A stretch of 22,485 bases of DNA from DATBGS01 sp036557885 (GTDB lineage: Bacteria > Chloroflexota > Ktedonobacteria > Ktedonobacterales > DATBGS01): assembly GCA_036557885.1 (NCBI GenBank), contig DATBGS010000019.1, positions 1 through 22,485 of the forward strand, given 5' to 3'. This document shows positions 7,504 through 14,000 of this stretch, one piece after another. Under the pieces are notes generated by a model. It was not told the origin of the DNA. It saw only the letters and a list, made by a program, of their open reading frames with translations, and did no database searches. The translations under genes and the position numbers were made by a program. Each line of letters starts with the position of its first letter. The first letter of the stretch is position 1.

Positions 7504-7744
7504 CTTCGTATTCCTCGCCTGGCTCAAGGTCCACTGGTTGGGCCTGGACCCAGGCAATATCTTCCTCATCCATGCCCAGGTGCCGCATCCACTCCTCATC
7601 GCTGTAGGAGATATGCCCTGTTGGCTTGAAGTGGTCTTGTTCGGCTTGTGTGACCAGCGCGTCCAGCAAGGTTTCTGGCTTCTGCCCTGTGGCCTGAGCC
7701 AGTCGGACCAGACGGGTATAGACATCATCAGGAATCTGTGCCAT
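7490..7744 (-). CDS. Ribbon-helix-helix-like antitoxin candidate, module 1
   Basis: An 84-residue acidic protein. The N-terminus (IPDDVYTRLVRLAQATGQKP then ETLLDALV) resembles a CopG-type ribbon-helix-helix DNA-binding domain. The C-terminus DEEDIAWVQAQPVDLEPGEE is a plausible toxin-binding tail and is almost identical to the tail of the antitoxin at 18160-18414. ATG at 7744 has AGGAGG five bases upstream. It overlaps the toxin gene by 14 bases with the antitoxin first, the classical type II order. Such antitoxins usually repress their own promoter. Confidence 0.65.
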   Translation of the reverse strand: MAQIPDDVYTRLVRLAQATGQKPETLLDALVTQAEQDHFKPTGHISYSDEEWMRHLGMDEEDIAWVQAQPVDLEPGEEYEVADS

Positions 7745-7927
7745 TGCGCCCTCCTGTCTTTGCTCTCTCTGCATATTAACACAAACTGATGCCTTATCCC
7801 CAGGCGCCGCCCGGCGCGCAGTTGCACAACCAAGTAGAGGAGTTCTCTGTAGTGCAAGGTCTGCTGGAAGCGTGGCAGGCAGCCACACTCCCCAACGAAA
7901 GAAGTCTGGAAAGCCCGGAATCAGGGC

Positions 7928-7955
7928 TTATCCTGACCGCTTGAGCGTGTATACT
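7928..7955 (+). promoter_or_regulatory. Possible promoter for the second DinB-fold gene
   Basis: TTATCC (7928-7933) and TATACT (7950-7955) are spaced by 16 bases, about 45 bases before the ATG at 7999. The -35 box is weak. The rest of the 254-base divergent region 7745-7998 shows nothing I can name. Confidence 0.3.
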
Positions 7956-7998
7956 GGAAGCAGGACCATCTGAACACCTGCGCACAAGGGAGCACGCC

Positions 7999-8448
7999 AT
8001 GTCGAAAGAACACCTCCTCCAGGAGTTTACAGCCGCCTATGAGCAGCTTATTCAAGCGGCAACGGAAGCAGCGGAGCGCGGCGCAAGCCGCCAGGGAGAC
8101 ACATGGGGGCCACGCGAGGTTGTGGCGCATCTGGCTGGTTGGGAAGTAATGGCAACTGTGCGCATTCCCGCTATTGTTGCGGGGATGCCGCCCCTGGAGT
8201 TTGAAGACCAACGGCAGAGCGCGGTCATGGCTGACGCAATCAATGCTACAATTGTGACCATGATGGGCGATCAGTCGCTGGGAGCGCTGTGCGGCCTGCT
8301 GCGTCGGGCCTACCAAAGCGATCTAGAAATTCTCAGGAAGTTGGACGACACGTTCTTTCAAGCCGGTCAATATGTCTATGGGCGCACAAAGGCCGCCATT
8401 GACCATTGCCAGGAACACATGGACACGCTTGGCCTCAACCGTCACTGA
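7999..8448 (+). CDS. DinB-superfamily protein (second copy in window)
   Basis: This 149-residue protein has DinB/ClbS/maleylpyruvate-isomerase-like features: WGPREVVAHLAGWEVMA supplies the first His, and the last helix AIDHCQEHMDTL supplies HxxxH. These three His residues would form the superfamily metal site. ATG at 7999 has AAGGGAG at 7986-7992, six bases upstream. It is only distantly similar to the DinB protein at 6072. Possible roles are thiol-dependent transfer or detoxification; none is shown by sequence. Confidence 0.8.
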   Translation: MSKEHLLQEFTAAYEQLIQAATEAAERGASRQGDTWGPREVVAHLAGWEVMATVRIPAIVAGMPPLEFEDQRQSAVMADAINATIVTMMGDQSLGALCGLLRRAYQSDLEILRKLDDTFFQAGQYVYGRTKAAIDHCQEHMDTLGLNRH

Positions 8449-8588
8449 GGGCAGGCGAGGGAGTCTTACCTTTTGGGGAACTTCAAGGGCACCAGCCGTC
8501 TGATTGACTCCTTTTGGCATAGATTGTGCCTGTTTTGCTTTCAGGGTTCGCATTCTTTTATCTGACCCTGAGCAGGCTGCCCGCCTAC

Positions 8589-8600
8589 GAGACATGTCTC
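8589..8600. promoter_or_regulatory. 12-bp perfect palindrome before the GlsB-like gene
   Basis: GAGACATGTCTC at 8589-8600 is a perfect palindrome, and its half-site CGAGAC recurs at 8605-8610. It lies 31 bases before the ATG at 8632, where a repressor site would fit. The function is inference. The rest of 8449-8588 shows no gene or clear promoter. Confidence 0.3.
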
Positions 8601-8631
8601 ACGCGAGACGTAAGCAAAGGAGAGCACAATC

Positions 8632-8958
8632 ATGCTAAGCACTCCCCTGGTTGTAGCTGGAGTTTTAGGAGTATTCTGGTCCTGGATTGTCTGGATTGTC
8701 ATTGGTGGTATTGCTGGTGCCATTGCTGATCGGCTGGTTCAGGGCGATAAACTTGGCATTCTTGGCAACATCATCGTTGGCATCATTGGAGGGCTGATAG
8801 GAGGGTTCCTCCTGGGCCTCTTTGGGGTGAATGTCAGCGGCATCTTCTGGACGTTTTTGACGGCGCTTGCCGGGGCAATCGTCCTGCTTTTGATCGTCCG
8901 TGCTTTCACACATGGGCGTGGCGTCGGTGGTGCCAGCCGTCACAATCGCGTGGCATGA
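8632..8958 (+). CDS. GlsB/YeaQ/YmgE family stress-response membrane protein
   Basis: A 108-residue, very hydrophobic protein with the Gly-rich triple-helix pattern of the transglycosylase-associated / GlsB family: IVIGGIAGAIADRLV, then GNIIVGIIGGLIGGFLLGL, then a third helix ending in IVRAF. Family members are small inner-membrane proteins induced by stress; their molecular role is unclear. ATG at 8632 has AAAGGAG at 8616-8622. The same module forms the N-terminus of the TIR protein at 20607-21428, so the window holds two copies of this domain. Confidence 0.88.
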   Translation: MLSTPLVVAGVLGVFWSWIVWIVIGGIAGAIADRLVQGDKLGILGNIIVGIIGGLIGGFLLGLFGVNVSGIFWTFLTALAGAIVLLLIVRAFTHGRGVGGASRHNRVA

Positions 8959-8970
8959 CCCATGTGTGGT

Positions 8971-9045
8971 CTGCCAGTTACCCCTCAAAGCAGGGGCAGG
9001 CGTACCGCCGGTTTGCCTGCCCCTGCTTTGAGGGGTAACTGGCAG
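8971..9045. terminator. 31-bp-arm palindrome between convergent genes
   Basis: Bases 8971-9001 are the exact reverse complement of 9015-9045, with a 13-base loop. It sits between the stop of the GlsB-like gene (8958) and the 3' end of the HAD gene (9064), so it should act as a bidirectional terminator. Its internal block ACCCCTCAAAGCAGGGGCA also occurs inside ABC gene 1 at 1775-1793, so it belongs to an interspersed repeat family. Confidence 0.75.
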
Positions 9046-9063
9046 GGCTTGAACCACCAGGTT

Positions 9064-9696
9064 TCACACCAGCCCCAGCCGCTGCAATTCAGCGACAAGC
9101 TGCTCTGTCGTCACAAACTGGATGGCCTGCATGCCGATAGCCTGCGCACCCAGCACATTTTCCAGCGCGTCATCAATAAAGAGCACCTCGCCGGGGTGCA
9201 GGTGGAGCAGTTCCGCCGCCAGAAGAAAGATGCGCTCCTCTGGCTTGGCGCAGCCCACCTCGCCGGAAAGCACCGCCAGATCAAGCACGTCATCCAGCCG
9301 GTAATGCCCAATGACCTTCTCGCGCCCCGAAGCCGCCAAATTACTGATGACCGCCGTTTTATAGCGTTGATGTAGCTGGCCGACCAGCCGCACCAGCGCC
9401 GCGTCCAGCCCTTCTCCCGCCCAATAGTCCAGTTGCAGTTCGCGCAACTGCGCGGCATCCAGCCCGAAATCTTGTGCCATCTGCTGCCAGACCTCGGCCT
9501 CTGGCGCGTGGCCCAGGTGCGCGTAGACTCTATCTTCGGCCAGGGTGAAGGCTTTTGCCAGGCCGCCCGGCACCATCCCAAGACGCTCCTCCCACTGCTG
9601 GCGCCCGCTCATCGTGGGCTTGCGCAGCAGCACCCCCAGCAGATCAAACAGAACGGCGCGAATGGGCGTGGTTGGCCTCTGCTGATGGTCAGGCAT
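9064..9696 (-). CDS. HAD-superfamily hydrolase, subfamily IA, with altered motif I
   Basis: A 210-residue HAD protein. Motif I is VLFDLLGVLL, motif II VISNLA, motif III Lys in CAKPEERIF and motif IV VLFIDDALENV. The order and spacing fit subfamily IA phosphatases with a helical cap. The nucleophile Asp is present, but the usual second Asp of DxD, the general acid, is Leu. Related FDxGGV proteins also lack this Asp, so activity may be low or atypical. I chose ATG at 9696 because AGGAG at 9703-9707 lies six bases upstream. The frame extends further but without a better ribosome site. Confidence 0.85.
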   Translation of the reverse strand: MPDHQQRPTTPIRAVLFDLLGVLLRKPTMSGRQQWEERLGMVPGGLAKAFTLAEDRVYAHLGHAPEAEVWQQMAQDFGLDAAQLRELQLDYWAGEGLDAALVRLVGQLHQRYKTAVISNLAASGREKVIGHYRLDDVLDLAVLSGEVGCAKPEERIFLLAAELLHLHPGEVLFIDDALENVLGAQAIGMQAIQFVTTEQLVAELQRLGLV

Positions 9697-9986
9697 GGCG
9701 TGCTCCTGCGGAAAGAATCGTGATGCACAGGATAGCACAGAGGTACAGAGGTTGCACAACTGAGTCCAGAACAAATCCGCTTAAAGCAGATGAACATGCA
9801 ATCTCTTGCATGATTGTCTGGCACACAACTTGCCCAGGAAATTACTGGACAAACGGCAGATGCCGGGGGTCCAGAAGCTCTCCTGCCTGGTCCCTTCAGG
9901 TGGCTCAGGAGGGCGGCCAGAGAGGGTGCTGCTTGAAGCCTGGTCTGGTCATACGTAAAAACATCTTTACACAAAGGAGTGCAACT
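9697..9986. promoter_or_regulatory. Divergent intergenic region with two small hairpins
   Basis: CATGCAA/TTGCATG (9795-9801 with 9806-9812, loop TCTC) is a 7-bp-arm palindrome. A second stem pairs CTCCTG (9880-9885) with CAGGAG (9906-9911), and inside it CCTG (9886-9889) with CAGG (9897-9900). Both precede the KGG stress gene. I found no convincing -35/-10 pair. A role in controlling the stress gene is only a guess. Confidence 0.3.
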
Positions 9987-10334
9987 ATGCCAGAGACCAG
10001 CAATCGCGGATTTGCTTCGATGGACGACGAGAAACAGCGCGAGATCGCCAGCAAGGGCGGCCATGCTGCTCATGAGAAAGGCACCGCGCATGAGTTTACC
10101 TCCGAAGAGGCCCGTGCAGCCGGCAAAAAAGGCGGCGAGAAGGTGAAAGAGGAGCGCGGCGAGGAGTTCTACCAGCAAATAGGCCGCGAGGGTGGGGAAG
10201 CCCGCAAAGAGGAACTCGGCACCGAAGGCTATCGTGAGATGGGCCGCAAAGGGGGCGAGGCTGTGAGCAAGGACCGCGAGCATATGTCGGATATTGGCCG
10301 CGAGGGTGGCAAGCAAAGCCACAAGAATGACTAA
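9987..10334 (+). CDS. KGG-repeat (GsiB-like) general stress protein
   Basis: A 115-residue, highly hydrophilic protein made of about five repeats of the stress-induced KGG motif: GFASMDDEKQREIASKGG, then AAGKKGGEK, IGREGGEA, MGRKGGEA and IGREGGKQ. Proteins with these repeats (GsiB in Bacillus, ConJ-type proteins) are desiccation- or stress-induced, intrinsically disordered hydrophilins. ATG at 9987 has AAAGGAG at 9973-9979, seven bases upstream. The gene stands alone and ends before a strong bidirectional terminator. Confidence 0.88.
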   Translation: MPETSNRGFASMDDEKQREIASKGGHAAHEKGTAHEFTSEEARAAGKKGGEKVKEERGEEFYQQIGREGGEARKEELGTEGYREMGRKGGEAVSKDREHMSDIGREGGKQSHKND

Positions 10335-10362
10335 CGCGGGCCAGGGCGACGAACCCTGACCA

Positions 10363-10421
10363 GCCAAATAAGAGAGGGCAGAGCGCCTATCTGATAGGCG
10401 CTCTGCCCTCTCTTATTTGGC
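10363..10421. terminator. Near-perfect 29-bp-arm bidirectional terminator
   Basis: Bases 10363-10391 are the exact reverse complement of 10393-10421, with a single-base centre. Runs of A and T sit at the outer parts of the arms. It lies after the KGG gene stop and includes the stop codon (10413-10415) of the minus-strand DUF2752 gene, so it serves both convergent genes. Confidence 0.85.
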
Positions 10422-10724
10422 GCGGCTGAACGCGAGCAGCCGCTCGTATTCCTTACCCAGCGTGCGTAGCCATTCATAGCCCAGGATGGGCAGCACAATC
10501 AGCACCATTTTGTTGTAGCGCAGCGCGCCAGGAAGGTCGCCATGAAAGACGCGCGACGTGGCTCGGCTCATGCCGCAGCCGGGGCAGGGTTTGCCCGTCA
10601 TGGCGCGAAACAGGCAGAGCGAGCGGCGCCTTTCCAGCCAGGCAGTGGGCACAAAAAAGAGCGCCAGGGGCAGCATGAGCAAAGCTCCCACTTTCCCCAG
10701 CGTTCGGAGCGGTTCCCCGATCAT
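10413..10724 (-). CDS. DUF2752 family membrane protein
   Basis: A 103-residue protein with two membrane segments, about 10-26 and 73-86. Between them is the DUF2752 signature CPGCGMSRATSRVFHGD followed by A-x-x-x-N (ALRYNK). The Cys pair of CPGC is intact. The function of the family is not known. ATG at 10724 overlaps the stop of the TM2 gene (ATGA), so the two are translationally coupled. DUF2752 and TM2 genes often occur together, which supports a shared membrane role. Confidence 0.88.
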   Translation of the reverse strand: MIGEPLRTLGKVGALLMLPLALFFVPTAWLERRRSLCLFRAMTGKPCPGCGMSRATSRVFHGDLPGALRYNKMVLIVLPILGYEWLRTLGKEYERLLAFSRAK

Positions 10725-11128
10725 TGCTTCTTGACCAGGGGCCTGCCCTGGGCGTCGGTAAAGCTGCCGCTGGCGATCTGAACGATGTCAATAATCCACC
10801 ATATCAGGCAACCGCCACCGGTCAGCAGTTGCGCAACGCCTGTGCCAACCTTGCCAACATAAAAACGATGGACCCCCAGTGTCCCCAGAAACACGCAGAA
10901 CAGCAGGGTGAGCATCCAATCTTTCTGGTCGCCCATCATCATGGGCTGCATGGGCTGCATGGGCTGCATTTGCTGCCCATAGGGCTGCTGCCCGTAGGGC
11001 TGGCTGTACTGCTGGGGCTGCTGCCCATATTGGGGCTGAGAGCCATATTGCGGTTGGGAACCGTATTGGGGCTGCTGCCCATAGGGTTGAGAGCCATAAG
11101 GCTGCTGGGGTTGTCCGGGTTGCGACAT
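10721..11128 (-). CDS. TM2-domain membrane protein with Gln/Tyr/Pro/Gly-rich N-terminus
   Basis: A 135-residue protein. Residues 1-65 are low-complexity repeats of GSQPQYGQQPQ type ending in MQPMQPMQPMMM. Residues 68-120 are a TM2 domain: WMLTLLFCVFLGTLGVHRFY, then GGCLIWWIIDIVQI. The DNA holds three exact tandem copies of the 9-mer CATGGGCTG at 10940-10966. ATG at 11128 has AGGAG at 11140-11144 (11 bases away), and a good promoter lies upstream. TM2 proteins are two-helix membrane proteins of unclear function. The N-terminal tail is probably disordered and cytoplasmic. Confidence 0.9.
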   Translation of the reverse strand: MSQPGQPQQPYGSQPYGQQPQYGSQPQYGSQPQYGQQPQQYSQPYGQQPYGQQMQPMQPMQPMMMGDQKDWMLTLLFCVFLGTLGVHRFYVGKVGTGVAQLLTGGGCLIWWIIDIVQIASGSFTDAQGRPLVKKQ

Positions 11129-11269
11129 AGAATCACTAGCTCCTCTCGTCGTTGAGTCAGGCGATGCACGCCATGCTCATAAGCCACCAGAAACTTGCTA
11201 AGCCACCACTCTTGCTGGCTGCCTGAATGAGTACGCCAGAAATGAGAACGATGGGCCGAGGCTAGGGCT

Positions 11270-11298
11270 ATCGTATCTGCAAAAACGATTCCTGTCAA
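11270..11298 (-). promoter_or_regulatory. Sigma-70 type promoter of the TM2-DUF2752 operon
   Basis: On the minus strand a perfect TTGACA (complement of 11293-11298) and TACGAT (complement of 11270-11275) are spaced by 17 bases. It faces the TM2 gene start at 11128, giving a leader of about 135 bases. Confidence 0.55.
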
Positions 11299-11323
11299 GC
11301 ATATTGCTCGGCTAATTTCTACT

Positions 11324-12013
11324 TTAGCCCTGCGAAATCGGCAGTGTCCAGACGCCAATGGCGACAGCAAAGGCCACGCTTCCAGCAATCACAAATAGGT
11401 GGAAGACTTCATGATAGCCAAAAGTAAGTGGGAAGGGGTCGGGACGTTTGCGGGCGTAAATCACCGCGCCAACGGTGTAAAGCGCGCCGCCCAGCACCAG
11501 CAGCGCCACACCCCAGCGCATGGCCGCCCACAGCGCGGGCAGCACCAGCAGCGCTACCCAGCCCATGCCCACATACAGGCTGGCGTTGACCCAGCGCGGC
11601 AGGCGCTCATTGATGACGGCCAGGCCAATGCCGGTGAGCGCCAGTGCCCAGATCGTCACCAGAATCGCCACGCGCACCCAGCCGCCGAGCAGGGTGACGC
11701 ACAGCGGGGTATAGGTGCCAGCAATCAGCACAAAGATATTGGCGTGGTCCACCGCGCGCAGCACGCGCCGCGTGCTCACGCTCCATCTGCCGATGTGATA
11801 GGTGGTGCTCACCGTGTACAGTTCGATCATGCTCAGCCCGTAGATCAGCAGCGAGAGCAGGCGCGGCACGTCGTTGCGGCTGAGCCAGCAAAACACGATG
11901 GTCAGCGCCAGCGCGCCTGCCGCCGCCAGCGCGTGCGACCAGCCGCGCATGAGCGGCTTGATGATGGTAGCGGCAGCAGGTGAGTGCTCTTCCTGGTTCA
12001 AGGTTGCATCCAT
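11324..12013 (-). CDS. Hemolysin III / PAQR family membrane protein
   Basis: About 229 residues with seven hydrophobic helices and the family's polar signatures: STTYH in helix 2, VDHANIFVLIAGTYTP in helix 3, and FGYHEVFHLFVIAG near the C-terminus. The Ser, Asp and three His of the PAQR metal-site pattern are present. Bacterial members are integral membrane proteins with proposed hydrolase activity on lipids. I chose ATG at 12013, nine bases after AAAGGAT (12023-12029). GTG at 12016 would fit equally well and adds one residue. It is divergent from the penicillin-binding-protein gene. Confidence 0.9.
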   Translation of the reverse strand: MDATLNQEEHSPAAATIIKPLMRGWSHALAAAGALALTIVFCWLSRNDVPRLLSLLIYGLSMIELYTVSTTYHIGRWSVSTRRVLRAVDHANIFVLIAGTYTPLCVTLLGGWVRVAILVTIWALALTGIGLAVINERLPRWVNASLYVGMGWVALLVLPALWAAMRWGVALLVLGGALYTVGAVIYARKRPDPFPLTFGYHEVFHLFVIAGSVAFAVAIGVWTLPISQG

Positions 12014-12135
12014 CACGTTTGTATCCTTTATCGTGCGTGGGAAGTTGCTCTTTTAAGGTCTATCGCCAGACCGGATATAAGAGCGGGAAATGGGCAGGAT
12101 TGTTACAGGGGCCGATCTGTCTTCCTCAAGGATAC

Positions 12136-12194
12136 TTTACTTGCCACGCTAGCTATGCTATACATGCGTTCGACAGGGTGATCAAGCTGATCAC
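12136..12194 (+). promoter_or_regulatory. Possible promoter with 17-bp palindromic operator
   Basis: TTTACT (12136-12141) and TATACA (12159-12164) are spaced by 17 bases. Just downstream, at the expected transcription start, lies the perfect palindrome GTGATCAAGCTGATCAC (12178-12194, 7-bp arms, centre AGC). It is 35 bases before the PBP-like start and is a plausible repressor site or RNA hairpin. Confidence 0.4.
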
Positions 12195-12229
12195 TCAGGG
12201 CTTGTAGAATCTGGCTGAGGTGGACACAC

Positions 12230-13867
12230 ATGGAACGCATGCCCTCGCGTCTTTCCTGGTTGGCGCTGGTCCTCGTGCTGGCGACATTGCTTTCTGCTTG
12301 CGATACTACCCCGCCATATAATGGTCTACGCGGCAGCATCTATGATCGCACTGGCACGCTGCTGGCGTATTCTGTGGCCGACTCAAGCGCGTCGGGCGGC
12401 TATCGCCGCCACTACTGCATTCCGTCGCTCTCGCCAGTGATTGGCTATTTCGGCGCTTCCATAGGAAAGACCGGCATTGAGCAGGCGTTTGATGCGCAGT
12501 TATCGCGAGGGGATGATCTGTATCTGACGATTGATTGGCGTGTGCAGAACCTGCTTGATAAAGAGTACGACATCACCTACGACAACCCCGGCAACACGCT
12601 GCGCGCTCCGTTCCCCAAACTGCCCCAGGGCACAGTGGGCATGGACCCCACCGCCTATGCCCAGCGTGCGCGCTGCCCCCAGGGTCTGGCAAGCCAGTTG
12701 TATGTGCCGCCCGCCGAAACAGCCGCCCATTATCACCCTGGCTCCGCGAATGTGGAAGACCCCAAAACTGGCGAAATCCTGGGCATGCTCAGTCGGCCCT
12801 ACTTTGACGCGGAAAAGCTAACCGACCCGGCAACGGGTGTCCCCTCGCTGGAACAGGCATCAGGTGATCGGCTCACGCCCCTGCTCAACCGCGCAACGGA
12901 TGGCTTGTATACTCCAGGCGCAACCTTTGAGGCCGTCACGCTGGCCGCCGCGCTGGATTCGGGCAAATATCAACTAAACACCCCGTTCGGGGGCCGGAAC
13001 TGCCTGGCCCCGAACTCTGAGGCGCGCAGCTATACCGTCAACTCCCTCAATTTCCGAGATATTGACCTGCTGACCTACAATCCTCCGCCCGCGTGCCCGA
13101 TTAACCTGGAGCATGGCTACATCTACAGCGATAACATCATCTTTGCGCGGGTGGGCGTTGGCCTGGGCGCTGATACCTGGCTGGATTACGCCCAACGCTT
13201 CGGCGTCACCGACGCCGCCAATCCCAAGTCTTTCCCATTCGATATTCCTGCGAAAGCGAGCAGCATTCCATTCCAGGGCAATCAGGGCGTTACGGGCGAC
13301 GACCATCAGGTAGACCTGGCCGCCTCCGCCTTTGGTCAAGGAGCCTTGCAGGTGACTCCGCTGACGACAGAGTTTATCACCAGCACTGTTGCCAACAATG
13401 GGCTGGCCTTGAAGCCACATCTGTTCTACAAACTCGTGCCGCAAGGCGCCAACCCCAACAATCTCCAGCCCGCAGCCCCGCAGCCCTATGGCGGCAATAA
13501 CGGCCAGATCATTAGCCCGCAAACCGCCGGCCAGATTCGTCAAGCTATGCTCGGTGTGGTCACGCAAGGTTCGGCTGGGATTATTTCTGGCTCGCGGGCC
13601 AACGTGGGCGGCAAGACAGGCACCGCCCAGCTTTGCCAGAACTGTTCTCAAGAGCCGCATTCGTGGTTCACCGCGCTGGCCCCCGATGGCCCAGGCCAGA
13701 CGCCGCAATATGCCATCACGGTTATGCGCGAGAACGCCGATGAGGGCTTGTTGCAGGCCAGCGTCGCGGACTGCCTCTTCCTCAGCCTGCTGCCAGGCAT
13801 CGGCAACACGCCCTTGCAGAACATCCATGACGGAACTGCCTATCCGCGCTACCATTGCGCGCCATAA
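12230..13867 (+). CDS. Penicillin-binding-protein transpeptidase homologue lacking catalytic Ser and Lys (lipoprotein)
   Basis: A 545-residue class B PBP homologue. Residues 1-24 form a lipoprotein signal with lipobox LLSAC (Cys 24). RGSIYDRTGTLLAYS is the usual N-terminal domain start, and NVEDPKTGEILGM opens the transpeptidase domain. The active-site motif should read PGSTFK but is PGATFE (Ala 231, Glu 234), so both nucleophile and base are gone. SDN (300-302) and KTGTA (462-466) remain. The coding frame is intact throughout, so this looks like a maintained pseudoenzyme, perhaps a muropeptide or beta-lactam sensor. GAGG at 12217-12220 supports the ATG at 12230; ATG 12239 is possible. The kinase gene follows after 133 bases with no obvious terminator. 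Confidence 0.88.
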   Translation: MERMPSRLSWLALVLVLATLLSACDTTPPYNGLRGSIYDRTGTLLAYSVADSSASGGYRRHYCIPSLSPVIGYFGASIGKTGIEQAFDAQLSRGDDLYLTIDWRVQNLLDKEYDITYDNPGNTLRAPFPKLPQGTVGMDPTAYAQRARCPQGLASQLYVPPAETAAHYHPGSANVEDPKTGEILGMLSRPYFDAEKLTDPATGVPSLEQASGDRLTPLLNRATDGLYTPGATFEAVTLAAALDSGKYQLNTPFGGRNCLAPNSEARSYTVNSLNFRDIDLLTYNPPPACPINLEHGYIYSDNIIFARVGVGLGADTWLDYAQRFGVTDAANPKSFPFDIPAKASSIPFQGNQGVTGDDHQVDLAASAFGQGALQVTPLTTEFITSTVANNGLALKPHLFYKLVPQGANPNNLQPAAPQPYGGNNGQIISPQTAGQIRQAMLGVVTQGSAGIISGSRANVGGKTGTAQLCQNCSQEPHSWFTALAPDGPGQTPQYAITVMRENADEGLLQASVADCLFLSLLPGIGNTPLQNIHDGTAYPRYHCAP

Positions 13868-14000
13868 GTCGTCTTTAGTTTGGTGCTGGATGGCAAGAGC
13901 AGCCATGCCAGAATTCTTGCGCGGCTGGCGTTCTTTCAAGCAGCGGCATCGAGACATCTGTTCTGGGCAAGAGAGTGGACATCATAAGGAGGGCCGGGCT

